From Dipetalonema caudispina (taxonomy: Eukaryota; Nematoda; Chromadorea; Rhabditida; Onchocercidae): a stretch of 64,000 nucleotides of DNA. Shown here piece by piece: positions 12,346 to 24,012 of this stretch (its first letter is position 1; each line of letters begins with the position of its first letter). Below the pieces are notes generated by a model. The model made no database searches. It was not told the origin of the DNA and worked only from the letters and a program-made list of their open reading frames with translations. Both the position numbers and the translations under genes were made by a program. The stretch is taken from contig JABVXV010000053.1 in the NCBI GenBank assembly GCA_013365325.1, forward strand, positions 1 through 64,000, read 5' to 3'.

Positions 12346-13373
12346 GCAACAACAACAACAACAGCAACAACAACAACAGTCTCAGCAACATCATCACCGT
12401 ACAACTCCAACAGCGCGGCGGAAAATCAACGACAAGGTTGTTTTACATATTTCAACTGATATTGCACGAAACCGCGAATTTTATCGGACACATGATGTAC
12501 GTCCACCATATACATATGCATCTTTGATACGCGAAGCCATCATGGAATCCAAGGATTGCCAATTAACACTTAACGAAATATATCAATGGTTCACGGAAAC
12601 GTTTGCATATTTTCGGAGGAACGCTGCAACTTGGAAGGTGATACTGTAATGGTTCATTTTTACCATATATCATGAAATTTTGATTTAAAAAAATTTATGG
12701 CTTCAAATCTTATAGTTGTGAAATAGAGTGTGTTTAGATGAAGGAATTTTTCTCTACTTACGCCACGTTTAGATGATAATAAATTGTTTCATTGATATTC
12801 AGTGGTTTATTAATGTCAAATTCATGTATGAAATATGACGTTATCTATGTTTTAAACTGTCAACATAGATAATTATGTTTTTTTAGTTTCACTTGAAAGA
12901 TGAAGTTGAAAAAGAAGACGGAAATAAGAAATACAGTAGAAATTTACTTTAGAACTGTAAAAAACAGTGGAACTGAAAATCTCCCATAAATTTTAATTTA
13001 AATTTTTTAGAATGCAGTGAGGCATAACTTGTCGTTACACAAATGTTTTGCACGGGTTGAACAGAATGTGAAAGGTGCCGTATGGACAGTGGATGATTCG
13101 GAATTCTACCGACGACGACCTCAACGTGCACATACGTCACGGAGTACGCCGTCAACACCGAAACCTGATAATCCGTTAAGTTTACTTTCCACAGCAGCTG
13201 CAGCATCCGCGGCAAGTATGATGATTGCAGCTAGCGAGCATCCAGAAGCAGTGCTCCTTTGTGATATCAAGCAGGAAGTATTAGCTGCCGAGAATGTTAC
13301 TCCCAGCTCGCTGCAGATGTTTATTAAGGATGAAAAATCCAGTCCAAAACTTGAGGTCGGCGAGGAATCATAG
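5870..13373 (+). CDS. FOXP: FOXP-family forkhead transcription factor (5' end unresolved)
   Basis: This gene encodes a nuclear DNA-binding transcription factor of the FOXP class. Exons read as 5870-6046, 6327-6503, 11331-11648, 12197-12637 and 13011-13373; every junction is phase 0, giving 491 residues. Exon 3 carries the C2H2 zinc finger ([13 protein letters not shown] then HHLATVH) and the leucine zipper that FOXP proteins use to dimerise, ending [11 protein letters not shown] as in vertebrate FOXP. A polyQ tract of about 24 residues follows, then the forkhead domain across exons 4-5: [34 protein letters not shown], and [10 protein letters not shown] with the recognition helix. Wing 1 has one extra Gln ([11 protein letters not shown]) compared with the usual RVENVKGAVW. 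The start codon is not established, since exon 1 has an acceptor before it and its only Met is near its end; an earlier coding exon is likely. The C. elegans counterpart is probably fkh-7. Family assignment is firm. Confidence 0.92.
6504..11330 (+). other. 4.8-kb FOXP intron without recognised genes
   Basis: The intron separates the pre-zinc-finger exon from the zinc-finger exon. The donor after LMHPLYQ and the acceptor before HNLCTWPQC fit exactly and keep frame. I see CT-rich runs near 6660-6690 and one 114-codon minus-strand open frame at 10213-10557 with no recognisable domain. Its size suits a host for regulatory elements, but none can be named from sequence alone. Confidence 0.7.
12285..12390 (+). 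repeat. CAA/CAG repeat encoding polyglutamine in FOXP
   Basis: A mostly CAA trinucleotide run with a few CAG and GAG interruptions encodes a tract rich in Gln immediately upstream of the forkhead domain. The frame of the surrounding exon confirms that it is read as Gln. A repeat of this kind is likely to vary in length between individuals. Confidence 0.95.
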
Positions 13374-15984
13374 TGTGGTATTCAGAAATGTGCCTTCTAG
13401 AAATTCAAGTTTAAGTTATGTGAATATGAATGTTTTCTCTCTGCACTTCCTCCTGTTACATTTTTTACATTCAGTGGTAATAACTTCGAGGGAAATCTGG
13501 TCTTACGGATTCAGCATAAAAGCAGCGAGATATACTTTTTTTCTTCTGAAATATTTGTATACAACTTTTTATTTAGTGGAAATTTGATTCGATTTGTTCT
13601 ATGTCCTACCTCATTTTCTCCACCTGTTTGTTTCATTTTATATTTAATTTCTTTATTAATTTCTACCATGGCATTAAATTGTACTTCTTTTCCACAGCAG
13701 TACTTTTACTTCTTTATTTTTCCACCTTTTTTTTGAATTCTTGAATACATCTGTTGATATATTATCACGAAGATTTTTCATATCCTCTTTTCTTATGTGG
13801 TGCAGGTTTTTTTTCTTTCTGGCAGACGAAAAATGAATATCAAAAGTGTAGATATGTAATTTCTTAGCTTAAATTACTTCATAGTATTATTCATTATTGG
13901 TTTTTTTTTTCATTTATTAATGCTCAAGTTTTGGTTTGAATTTTGGATTTGATGAGCAAACAAGTTTTGTGCAGTTTTTGGAGCTAATGTATTTTGCTAT
14001 CATGTTGATCTTATCTTACTAATTCTTATGCGGGAACCACTCTCCAGTGCGCTTGCAAATTGGTCAATGATTAGTTTTTCCTTTACTGAAATTGTCAACA
14101 GTTATTTTGTCCACCAAAGGCACAAAAGAAATGAAATTTGACTTCAACTAAACAACTGGAATATTATGAGATATTTTCGATTTTTCCATGGGCTGTTGGG
14201 AGCATGTCATTGCTCTATTAAATCTATTCATACGAAGTTGAAGTCCTGTAATTTTTGAAATAGATTTGAAGGCATTGTGGACTTTGGTCAGGTTACGTTT
14301 CTTTTTTTTTTTCGCCAACTGCCTGTCAAGAAAAACGGCTAAAAGTTTAGGGTGGAGAGTTTCCTGAAAACGAATAGCTTAAATTATTAAGGAGGACCCA
14401 AAAATTGCTATAATCTGGGTATTGTGTATTGTTTTGGAATTATTATTTGCTTTTCATACCTTGCGAACTTAGAGTTTAGTCAAGGTGAGAAGTTAAAATC
14501 AAATCTTCTAGAAGATGCTCATTATGATAGAAGAAACCTGGGTTGGCGTTGTATATATGAAATGCCATGTAAACGAACCACTGAAGACGAGTTCTGTTGG
14601 ATTCTACAGTTTACTATCGGGTCTTTTTTTATTGTGATCGTGCTCTCTGATCTTCACCATTTTTCCTTGTGTCTAACTTGATTTTTATTTCTGTATAGTT
14701 AATTGAAATTAATGTTTCCATTATTTGCCATTTTTTTGAAGAATATCGCTTATTGCTAATTGACACATTTTCATGCCACAATATACTGTAAAAAAAAAAC
14801 GTTCGAAACGAAGTTTTTAGTCAGTATTCCATGCACTTCAGGATAATCTTAATATTACGTAAACTGGGAATTGTATCTCTTGCCAGCACGCCTCGAATTA
14901 TTCTAAACAATATAAGTTTGGAAAATGATAAATTTGAACAACATGTATGGATGCAGCGCTGAAAACCGGTAAATTATTTAAAAAAAAGAGAAAGAGTAAT
15001 ATATGTATAAATATTCAGGTGCTGCGTGCGGAGAAGTCACTTTGGATATGTCTGAGAAGCGGCCTGCTTAATGAGAATCTGTACATTCTTGGGGATAATA
15101 GGAAAATATACATAAGAGAAGATGCAGTATTACCGGGAAGGATTGAAGTTTGGAGTCATCGAAATCTGTTCATACTATCTTCTTTATCCCTGACGAATTC
15201 GTATCGTTCCACATAGGCCGTAACTTATTGCGATTGCAGAAGCGGCATGAACCTTTAACTAAAGGAAGAATAACTAATGTTTATGAAATATCCATGTAAA
15301 CCGGTGAATCATTAATGAATGCATGGGATACGAACAGGGTATATGTTTACTTGTAATTGTGAAATGACCACATATTGTTCTTGATAGCTGCCGCATTTAC
15401 ATACATAAAATTGTAAATTAATGGCTGAAGAGGAAGTGCAATGTAGAGGTAAACAAAATGAGTAATCATCAATGTCCAATGCGTACCATTTAAAAAGTTT
15501 TGTAGATGCCGGAGAAAATTGAGAAATTTCTTCATGATAAAGCCGGCCATTGTTGCACCGTGTGCAACATAATATTATATAACTGGAAAAAGCATGAAGT
15601 CATATGGAGAAGCCTCACAGTTTCTAAAAAGTTTTCTTAAGGTTTTTTAGTTAGCAATAAGGCGGCAAGCATGCAAAACATTGCACATCGCGTTACCATG
15701 GGTACAGCACATGTAAAGGATCAAATATAAATCTTTTAATTCAGATTCTAATAAGACTTTTCAATCAAATAAATTTATTCGAGACATTGTCCGCTTCTGC
15801 TTTTTTCCATTATTTTGTTTTAGTAGTAGCACCATTGTCCCAAAATGATTAAGCATAGATAATCACTTGTCCAAGATCTCATTGGACATGCTAGCATTAG
15901 GAACTTTTCAGTTCACGGTCAAATACTACCAGATATAAAGTACGCAAATGTATCACTACTGATAAGACTAACGAATAAAGCAAA
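13374..15984. other. FOXP 3' UTR and intergenic spacer
   Basis: This 2.6-kb AT-rich gap lies between the FOXP stop and the RAB28 start, both on the + strand. Open frames at 14424-14681 and 14947-15216 have no domain and no homologue that I recognise, and the base composition matches the spacer. No operon-like short spacing is present. Confidence 0.6.
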
Positions 15985-17428
15985 ATGGAGTGGGACGAAG
16001 AAGCTCCAGTTCAGAAAATTATTAAAATAGTAGTATGTGGTGATGGTGCCAGTGGAAAAACGTCACTCTGTGTACGATTTGCTCAGGACAATTTCGGACG
16101 ACAATATCAGCAGGTTTTGAACTTTTCCATGCTTTTTACCACTAGCCAAATGTTTGTAAATTTCTTAAAAATCAATCCTGTAGGTTACGTAATATAAAAA
16201 ATACTCAGAATCTTTTTTTCTGTGAATGTTTTTGGGTTATTTGATCTTTATTTCGTCCACTTCGAATAGTTTTTTTTTTTTTTTTTTTTTTTTTTTGCTC
16301 TTTATGATCTTATATTTGCAGACTGTCGGCCTGGATTTCTTCACTAGAAGGTTGATTTTACCGGGCAATGTTTCTGTCCTTTTTCAGGCAAGTAATGTTT
16401 CACATATTTTTTTGTTTAATGCATAAAGAAGTTTAAGCTCCGTGGTAGAATTAGATTTGAAGCCATTATTGAGCCATTTTAATATCAATGGAGTATATAA
16501 TCTTTGTTCCAGAAATTCAGTTTTTCATTTGGATATTGCGATATCAGTAATAATTTGTAGATTTGGGATATTGGAGGACAAAGTATCGCAAGTCCGATGC
16601 TTGAAAAATACATCAATGGTGCACACGGCGCTGTTGTTGTTTATGATGTTACCAACAGCTCTAGTTTTGAAAATCTGGAAGACTGGATTAACATCATCAA
16701 GCAAGTTACCAAAGCTCAGGAAAAAGTAAGTAAAAAAACAAAAGTAATGTCTCGAACTTTCTGTTAAATCTGTTATCAAATCTTCAACATTCACTTTTCT
16801 ACAGTTCAATCAAAAATAGTTTGTGGCTCAAGTTTTTGGAATATTTCAGCCAATTGTACTGATGCTTGTTGGTAATAAAACAGATCTGGAACATCGTCGA
16901 GTCGTTCGCATTGAAAAGCACACCAAATTCGCATTGCAATATGGGATGTCTAGTTATTACGTATCAGCGAAAACTGGTGACAGTGTTACGCTTATGTTCA
17001 GGTAAATTTCAAAATTTTACTCTACCTGAATGAAAGAATGGCTTCGACCAACTATAATTTGTCCAACAAATGGATTCTGCAACCAGGTTACAGGTTCACA
17101 TATTGGTTACTCATGCGATTTTCGTTTTTGTTTTTGTTTTTGTTTTTTTTATTACATATGCGTATCAACATTTAGAACATGAAAAATCCTTGTAAATCAA
17201 GAAAAAAATCTCCATAATGGTTCAAATCCCGAAAAAAAAAAACTGTAGATTTATAGGAAAACAGCTGCTGAAATCCTCGGAATCCCGTTGGAGCAAAGCG
17301 ATACAGAAGGGGATATCATTGTTGTAAAAGCTTCCGTTACAACACGAACGGAAGCAGAATCAAAAGCATTACAGCAACAACTGCGAGCTGATCAGTCTCG
17401 TAATACGACTGTTTGCTCAGTGATGTGA
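15985..17428 (+). CDS. RAB28: RAB28 small GTPase
   Basis: This is a Ras-superfamily GTPase of the RAB28 type, which in other animals works in ciliary and membrane trafficking. Exons are 15985-16113, 16322-16387, 16561-16725, 16850-17001 and 17257-17428, giving 227 residues against about 220 in human. The P-loop [10 protein letters not shown], switch I region [11 protein letters not shown]3 motif WDIGGQ (a RAB28 hallmark instead of WDTAGQ), G4 NKTD and G5 SAKTGDS are all present. The protein ends CSVM, a CAAX box, so farnesylation is expected as for vertebrate RAB28 rather than the usual Rab double geranylgeranylation. The second intron begins GCAAGT, a GC-AG intron required by the frame (LFQ joined to IWDIGG). 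The start is the first ATG of exon 1. No close upstream partner gene is seen. Confidence 0.95.
16270..16296. repeat. T27 tract in RAB28 intron 1
   Basis: A run of 27 T lies about 25 bases before the acceptor of RAB28 exon 2. It may extend the polypyrimidine tract of that intron, and is likely to vary in length. Confidence 0.8.
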
Positions 17429-20076
17429 CCCCTGTACTGTTCTTATCTTTACTCTGTTCACAAGTATTAGTACAGTTATTTTTTGCTACAACTATTTACA
17501 TAAAATTCCTTTCTTTTTGCCAGCACATCAGGACTTTCCTGTAGCATTCTCAGGAAATACGGTTCTTAAAGCTCAAAAATACCAAATCAGCATCGTATAC
17601 CTTTCGAATCATTTGCCACCTTTCTCTGCCATCGGACGTACATTTCACTGTTAAAGACTCAATCTACAACCTCGTCTTGATAGCTCAAATTTTCGAAAAT
17701 TAAGAGGAGGAGATGGAAGAAGCTGCAATCCATCTTTTTGGATAATTTAATTTCAACTAAACAGATATAACGATGGTACTTGGTACCAATAGTTCAATTC
17801 AGAGTTTAAGTGAAATATGTAGAAAAATGAGAAGAGTAGAAGTGTGCTATCTCCATCATCAGGGACACTGTCCACTACTGCATTGAATCTACCGGATCGA
17901 TCAGTTCCATCAGGTATATGAATTGAACTGCATAGATATAGATAGATCCAAATCAGTTGAGATGGTTTGCGAGGAGACTCTTTCGGAAGTAAGGTGCGTG
18001 GAGGAGATCTGTTGAAGTTGTAGTGAGGTTGTGAGATGTAAGTTGGTAACGTGTTTCTTCACAAGATAAGACTAACGATCCGTGTGGTACTCTCGAATAT
18101 CATAATGGATCATTTTATTAAATTTTCAGGAAGTAATGTGAGATTATTGCATATTTACATAAGTTTTATATGAAAAATGGTTGATAAGGAGGAAATAAGT
18201 AAGGAAGGATGACTAGCAATGATATATATGTTGCAGTAGTACTTCTAGGTGATTGCTTTGTGAAATTTAGTGAGTATCAATTGTCGATCAACGAAATTCA
18301 TCTTCATTACTGTGTTTTTAAGATTAGTTATCTAGAATCAAATTTGATTCGCTATTGTTAACTGGTTTCTTTTCCTCGTTTCGGAATTCCTTATTCATTG
18401 CGCATTTTTTCATCGTTATGCTATTTTTAGTAGTAGTTGCAATATTTTTGTTTATTTCCATATCTATTCTCTTTAATTACCTATGTTAAACTCATGAAGT
18501 TGAGTGGAAAGCTAGGAGACATCTGTTATTGTAGATGATGATGATTGATGAATCGATTTCGGATTGAGAGTGAAAATATTAACTCAGTATCTCATTGGAA
18601 AGGGGGTAATCTTATGAGAATAAGTTAAAAATAAAGTACACTTTACTACATTTTCAAATATTTTTAACAATGAACTACGTTTCACAGCTAGTGAAACGTA
18701 ATTCATTCTGTTGTACAGATTGGCGACGTAGAATACGTTTCGAGAGTGACAAATTCAACAATGATTTAAAGAACAGTTGGTCGAGTAGAGAGGTATCGGC
18801 AAGCTGGAGCATAAATTCTGTAAAGACGTGTAGTTTTGCTTTAGCGTGAAAGATATCGTCAAGACGATGTAAAATATAAAAAGCTGCATTTGTTATGTAG
18901 AGAGATCTTTATAATAATGGTACTCAATTATTGTTAGAAGAGCACTGAAGAGAAATTGGAGTGATCCAATGTCTATAGGGTTATTGTAATCTGACATGGT
19001 ATTGTTGTCGATGAATGTCAAATCTAGCACTGTTCTATTCTATACTTTACAGTATTTTGTTTCAAAATTATTTCATACGTTAACTTTAAAAGATACTTTA
19101 TCTTTTATTCTTCAAATAACTTTGCTTTAAGCTTTAAAAATACAAGAAATCTATATCTTTAACTTACGTTTTATTCAAGGTATTAAAATTAGTGGGTAAG
19201 TTTTTGTTTGTGATAAGTTGTCGGAGTCAAACACTGTAAAAAAGAGTTTATTTTTGTTTTCTTAATAGATAATGCTTTTGTGCAACAGATTACCTAGTTC
19301 TCCACTATACCAATTATTCCTAGGTTCAGTTTTGAAACCACAACATGATGGAATAAGTGAGGAAAAATAGATCGACTATTGTGGTTGTTAGATAGAGATG
19401 GAATTGGTGGCATGCTACAACCTCTGGTCAAACTCTAATGAACAAAAGAAACAATACGTTCTGTGGGTGATAAACCAAGTGTGGAGAAGCTAATTCTTTA
19501 TTCTTCACTTTCCTTTGTTTGCTTCACACTGTTAATAAGAGTTATTTTTTCGGATTAAAATTTAGTTTGGAAAGAACAGAATTGAAATACATTAATATTA
19601 TTTCTGAAATTCATATAGTATAGCTCTTAATCACTTCTTCAATCCACCCTCTCATAAGTTTCATGCATATTCATTTCTCCTATTTCTTCTTTCTGTACTT
19701 CACTCGATTCTCTATATATGCATTGATAATTTTTTCAGATTTTACAGCTTTTTCAGATCCTCATTCAGTTTTGTACAACATTTTTTCTGTTCGGCACCCC
19801 CTTACTCATGAATGCATCATGATAAATTTCATGTCTTTAAAGCATCCTTTTCAGTAACAACTAGATGATGGGTTTATTCAGTGGTTTCTCTTTCAAATTC
19901 GGGTAGATTGATGAGTTTCACCATCTTAGGATCATTTGTGAAATTTATCCATTTGGTTCAACGCACTCTTAGTGACAGTGTAATTCTACAAGAAATTTTT
20001 ATGCTTGTTTATCGCAGATTACAGGATTTTCTTTCTTGATCTAAGAACGACTGATGAATTTTAATGTATTAAATTC
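17429..20076. other. RAB28 3' region and intergenic spacer
   Basis: This is 2.6 kb of AT-rich DNA between RAB28 and the CTTNBP2-like gene, both on the + strand. The only distinct element is a short perfect hairpin at 18676-18700. No coding exon is supported. Confidence 0.6.
18676..18700. repeat. 10-bp perfect inverted repeat
   Basis: TACGTTTCAC, a 5-nt loop and its exact reverse complement. It lies 1.25 kb beyond the RAB28 stop, either in a long 3' UTR or in the spacer. Confidence 0.75.
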
Positions 20077-23000
20077 ATGGATGACGAGTTAGCTATAGAA
20101 TCTTCTCGAAAAAACTATTCGACTGAAGAGCTTTTGAAACTCCTGGCCTATTTCGAAGGCGAAATCCAGGCCCGCGATATTGTAATAGCTGCCTTGAAGG
20201 TAAAATTTTTCTCCTTGTTTAGTTTCCATAATTACTGACGTTTTTTGAATATTTGTAGCTGAAATACAAGTTACCCCCTGCTATTGAACAATGTCCTTGC
20301 TAAATGAAGATATCACTTGTTTTAATAGCTTCAGTCAGAAAAAGCGAAGCAACTGTTGCATGAGGCGAAATATGGACAACTTGCCGGCAGTGACCCAATC
20401 AAAGCCTTGCAACGTGATTCTAGTTTTGCGGATGAAGGAGATGAAGTTGATGAATCTGCAATTGGACATATGTATGAAACTCAACTGATGCAGCTTGAAC
20501 GCTTAATTACCGTGCAGCGGCGCTGTCACAATCGCTCTAAACAGGTCAATTTTGAATTTAAAGGACATGAAGAATGGGAACGCCATCCAATAAATGCACT
20601 GATATGCATCTATTCATTTAATATTGTCTTTTTTTTTATGCTGACAAACTTATTTTTCGATCATACACATCCTGCCTGCCGAAGCACAAAAAAGAATTTT
20701 AGAACAAGATAAAATTAAAAGCAGATTACTCCCTTTTATCAGCACAAGTTTTCCTGCTAATAAACAATATTTCTGACAATAGGAAATAGTGATAGAATGT
20801 GACTACTGTTTGTGGTAATGAAAATGTAAATCATAAGAAAAGTGAAGTCAAAATAAACGCAAATTAATCTACTAAAAACTTACCCAACTCCTGGCGGACT
20901 TGAAAGGGTTAAATTAACCAAATCTTATCAAAAGCATAGAGAAAGAGTTCATACAGCATGAAAGATCAGTAAATCAAGAATAATGATATTTCCGACGTAA
21001 GTTATATTTTCTATTTATTTCATTGTCTTTTAACAAAATTTTTCCTCCCATGTTTTTGCAAGCATAAAGGGATTTGAATTCATCCAATTTAATCATTAGT
21101 GTTTTAGATGTTAGCAGCTACAGAGAAGCGGCATGCACGCATTTTGCGAGAGTTAGATGAGGAAAAACAGCGTTCCGCAGCGGATGCCGCACAGGGTGAT
21201 GATCTTTGTGTTCTTCTTGAAAATGAACGAACTCGTCTTCGTCAGCAAGTACATTTTAGAAGTCCAATATTATCTACCTTCATTCGAATGAGAACAATTT
21301 TTCTCACCAATTTTTTTAACTATTGTTTTTTCTTTTTTATTGAGTAAAGAAAATTAGAAAATGGACTTATCCTATATGTGAGTTTGATAAGATTCCAAAT
21401 ACTTATTACGCAGACCTGTGATTCGAGTCTAAGCTACATACTGATTGATTTAAGGGCATCTTATATATCCTTTTCCATTAGACTGGATTAGACAACACGG
21501 TTCTTTCTTTATTATCTAAGTATGTTCCGTTTAACAAAATCTAAGTTGGTTCGCATTTTATTTGATGCAGTAAGTGCCAAAGTTCTTTTTAAGCTGGAGT
21601 ATGAGCAAAAAGAAGGTGAAAAGGCTCATAAAGAAGTGGAAAGATTGGAGAAGAAATTGAGGGATGAACAAGAACGTCATAAATCGATGGTGTTGTTCTT
21701 GGTAAACGAACGGAAGCAAATGTTGTTTGAAGTGCATGAGTTGAAGGTTCAAAATGGTCGCGGTAATTGTCTTTCCTAATGATATAAATTCGCGAAATTG
21801 TAAATTTATTACTATGCTTGCAGAGGTTTCCTTTCTGTGCATATATAATGTATATGGTTTACAGGTTCTTCCTATGCTCAGGAAACAGCGTTGCTTGCAG
21901 AAATGCGAAAGGAAGTAACTGCCTTACGCTCAGAAAGGGAACAACTGCGTACAGCTTTGGATGCAGCTCTTTCCGAAGTGCAGGCCCTCAAAGAGGTCAC
22001 CTTATACTTTTTAAATAATTCCCATCGGTTGATTAAAAATCTCTTGTCCGTTTAAAATTCACATTCACTAGATTTCAGGTTGCAAGGAATCAAGAGGAAG
22101 ATTTATCCTTAATGCGTACCAATATACTTGCTAATACGCGAAGTTATGCAAATAATGTGAGCATTTATTACAGTTTATGACAGAGTTACAAGTTCAAAGC
22201 AATTTCGTACTATGCTTCAGCTGCAAAACACATTTTTTTCCGGATTTTAAATTTTAGTGGTCATCGTATTATGAAATGGCAAATTTAAGTTGATTGTGTT
22301 CCACAGTGACTATTGTACAACTTTTAATATTGAAATATGACTTATAACCAATACAGCTGTCACTTTTATAATTAGAGCCTGTGTTGAATATCTTATCTAG
22401 ATAAGGAGAAGGTTTCATTACCTCGAGGTTTACATGTTGGCAGTCTGAAATGTAAATTAAGATCTTAGCTCCCAGCTGTATCTTTTGAGTAAGTGCTAGA
22501 AAAATTGTCTTTATACAGGTTTACGAACTTATCCTTCATTTAGTTACGATTTTCCGACGACGGCTCTATGGTTGTAGCAAATAAAGGTGTTTCAAACGCT
22601 TTGTCACCATCCAAAAATCCAGCGCCAGGCTTGTCGGCAGCAGTCAGCGATTTGAGGCATCCAGTACGACCGCGACTTACCACTTCCTCGACTTTTCCAG
22701 CAAGTAATCGGATTCCTCAAAGCCGTGTTCCTCTTCCAGCACCATCGCCTCAATTAGCTTCATCAACTGTCTCACCTTCTCCCGCAAAGTTAGCTTTTTC
22801 GAATACATTTCGTCCCATCAAATTATCACTTAGTTCATGTCAATAAACTCTACTGCGGAGTTCATTTTTAGCTCTGAATTTCAAGCTCTATTTCCGTTTG
22901 TCAAGAAATCCAAACTCTTCCGGAATATATTCAATATTCATTTTTAAGGAAAGGACAACATTCTACATCAGCTGCACGGCCGATAACACTATCAACAGCG

Positions 23001-23451
23001 CGCGGCACTAATAATCATTCGTCATCGCGTGATCGTGAGAGGATGTCTAACTCATCAGATTCGTCCGAAAAGATGAAAAATACATACTCAGCCGAACCTG
23101 AAATTGAGCATTTGGGTGCAGTAATCGAATCAATGAACACAGGTGCGTGGGTTCAATTCTGTTTAGTTAGAAATCAAATGAAAGAGCACTTATTTAACAT
23201 TGTAAATAAATCCGAGTTCTAATGATATCAAGAATCTCACTTCTAAGGTGGAGTCAGTCACCTACACGACACGTGAAAGCTGAATTTCAGGAAAACGAAG
23301 CGCTTCCTTGCCACGAAATGGCAAAAATGGGGTCATTGTTGGATCACAGGCACGTAAACCTATTCCATCGAAACCTGCTGTTACTGCCAGACGTAGTACA
23401 ATTTTCAAAGCTCTTGGTGTAACGACACGAAATGACAGGAACGGCACATAA
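20077..23451 (+). CDS. CTTNBP2/CTTNBP2NL-like coiled-coil protein
   Basis: The protein matches the N-terminal CortBP2 domain of cortactin-binding protein 2 and CTTNBP2NL, which bind cortactin and striatin/PP2A (STRIPAK) complexes at the actin cytoskeleton. Exons read 20077-20199, 20329-20544, 21108-21248, 21594-21762, 21865-21995, 22079-22156, 22544-22788, 22949-23142 and 23291-23451, and all phases close to give 485 residues. Residues 15-41 (YSTEELLKLLAYFEGEIQAR and following) match the family start STEELL..MEGELEARD. LAGSDPIKALQRD follows, then a long coiled coil with the family block MVLFLVNERKQM. The C-terminal third is Ser/Pro/Arg-rich and disordered; there are no ankyrin repeats, so it resembles CTTNBP2NL more than full CTTNBP2. 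If the 22789-22948 intron is retained, translation ends early at 22846, a possible alternative C-terminus. The first exon and start are well supported. Confidence 0.85.
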
Positions 23452-24012
23452 AGATAAGCTGTAGAAACGCTCTGCAGAAAATTGAAGAGCATTTGTTTTC
23501 AAAAGGCAAAGCATGCATCTCCACAGCTTTGGGAGAAGAGGGGACCACAAATTTGTGATTATTTCCAGAAGTTAGCCCTAACATCTTATTAAAATATATT
23601 GGAGATGTAGTTCCATTCTATCATCCTTTAGCGGGTGGTGCGTATTCTCAAATCCACAATAAGACACTTTTGAAACCATCGTGTGCTTAAGCCTTTAGTT
23701 TTTGTTTTTAAAGCCAGAAACTACTTGTAAATAATCCCATGTGCATTATCTAGACGACTCTGCAGGGTCGGCTAATTAGGCAGCTCACCAAATTACTTGT
23801 GGTTTGTTTTTTTACTTGTACATGTAACACTGTTAACCAGTTATTGATGAACAAAAATCATTTCGATTAATGCATAAAAGTTTAGAAGTAACAGTTTTTA
23901 GTGAATTAATTTGAAACAAGTAAGAAATAACAGCTATATAAGAGGCTTGAAAAATAGGAATTTTTTTATGGAATTGCTGAGCTTCTTCGTCATAAAGGAA
24001 TTCATACAGTTC
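23452..24012. other. Convergent 3' spacer between CTTNBP2-like and ZC3HC1
   Basis: This 561-bp tail-to-tail gap probably holds both 3' UTRs. No coding exon or structured element is visible. Confidence 0.6.

Noticed and set aside
12096..12410. Val/Ala-repeat minus-strand open frame
   Set aside because: It is the antisense reading of the FOXP CAA/CAG repeat.
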